From contig JAWQRN010000515.1 in assembly GCA_033557685.1 (NCBI GenBank), positions 1 to 28,796 on the forward strand: a stretch of DNA of 28,796 nt, in the 5' to 3' direction. Under the pieces are notes generated by a model. That model made no database searches. It was not told the origin of the DNA and saw nothing but the letters and a program-made list of their open reading frames with translations. The position numbers were made by a program, and so were the translations under genes. This stretch comes from Sperchopsis tessellata. Taxonomy: Eukaryota > Arthropoda > Insecta > Coleoptera > Hydrophilidae. Shown one piece after another: positions 28,564-28,796 of the stretch (the stretch's first letter is position 1; every line of letters starts with the position of its first letter).

Positions 28564-28796
28564 GTGAGATTTATAAAAATCGTTGTTTATTTATTAAAAA
28601 TTAGAATACCAATAATTCTGCTCCTTGTGTGCCCATTAATTTAACATTGCCTATAGTATGTTTATCCACATTGTGCCTTAAAGATTCATATTAGGACTTT
28701 GTGCTCACCTTGCCTATGCTTTCCTCCAGTGAGAAACTACAAGAAAATCCAAATTCCTTGAAAAGTTATTGTATTTTATATATATATATATATGTA
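28564..28796 (+). other. Start of gene 3 intron 1
   Basis: Intronic DNA by analogy with gene 2. It ends in a (TA)n microsatellite from about 28777 to the window edge. No second ZAD exon is visible. Confidence 0.6.

Overview
This is a eukaryotic, AT-rich window from an insect genome, most likely a holometabolous insect and plausibly a beetle (order inferred only). The grounds are ZAD (zinc-finger-associated domain) transcription-factor genes with spliceosomal introns, metazoan polyadenylation signals, and a dense litter of insect-type transposons (mariner, piggyBac, hAT, Jockey- and RTE/CR1-like LINEs). No bacterial gene, CRISPR array, rRNA or tRNA was recognised; most open frames over 60 codons are chance or transposon debris.

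Host genes. Three paralogous ZAD-C2H2 genes lie head to tail on the + strand. Gene 1 enters from the left and shows only its last exon (438-736, three zinc fingers, polyA signal at 873). Gene 2 is complete: exon 1 (6464-6568, first half of the ZAD), a 6.1-kb intron, exon 2 (12673-15412, rest of the ZAD, acidic/basic linkers, a 21-bp coding minisatellite, 14 zinc fingers), a 3.1-kb intron, exon 3 (18549-18853, three last fingers), polyA signal at 18919. It encodes about 1049 residues with 17 fingers. Gene 3 begins at 28459 with an exon 1 of exactly the same length and phase as gene 2 and runs off the right edge. The last exons of genes 1 and 2 share the same phase-1 entry and a conserved C-terminal finger, so the array arose by tandem duplication.

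Between and inside these genes lie transposon remains. 1.0-2.1 kb: antisense RTE-like LINE fragment. 4.3-5.8 kb: hAT transposase C-terminus, a hammerhead-like stem-loop and two fold-back repeats of a shared family. Intron 1: a decayed DDE transposase pseudogene (7.6-8.4 kb), copies of a palindromic repeat (8.4-8.9 and 11.7-12.4 kb), a mariner fragment (8.9-9.6 kb) and a Jockey-like LINE (9.7-11.6 kb). Intron 2: two RT fragments in opposite orientations. The 9.6-kb spacer between genes 2 and 3: piggyBac pseudogene (19.5-20.7 kb), LINE C-terminus (21.2-22.2 kb), a split RT fragment (22.4-23.4 kb), a near full-length mariner with both terminal inverted repeats (24.4-25.6 kb), a 165-bp hAT-type MITE with an 8-bp target duplication (25.99-26.16 kb), two more LINE scraps and another fold-back repeat next to gene 3.

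The most distinctive features are the six near-identical-length two-finger modules of gene 2 and the fold-back repeat family whose core resembles a degenerate hammerhead ribozyme. All domain calls are by eye from translated sequence; no database search was run.
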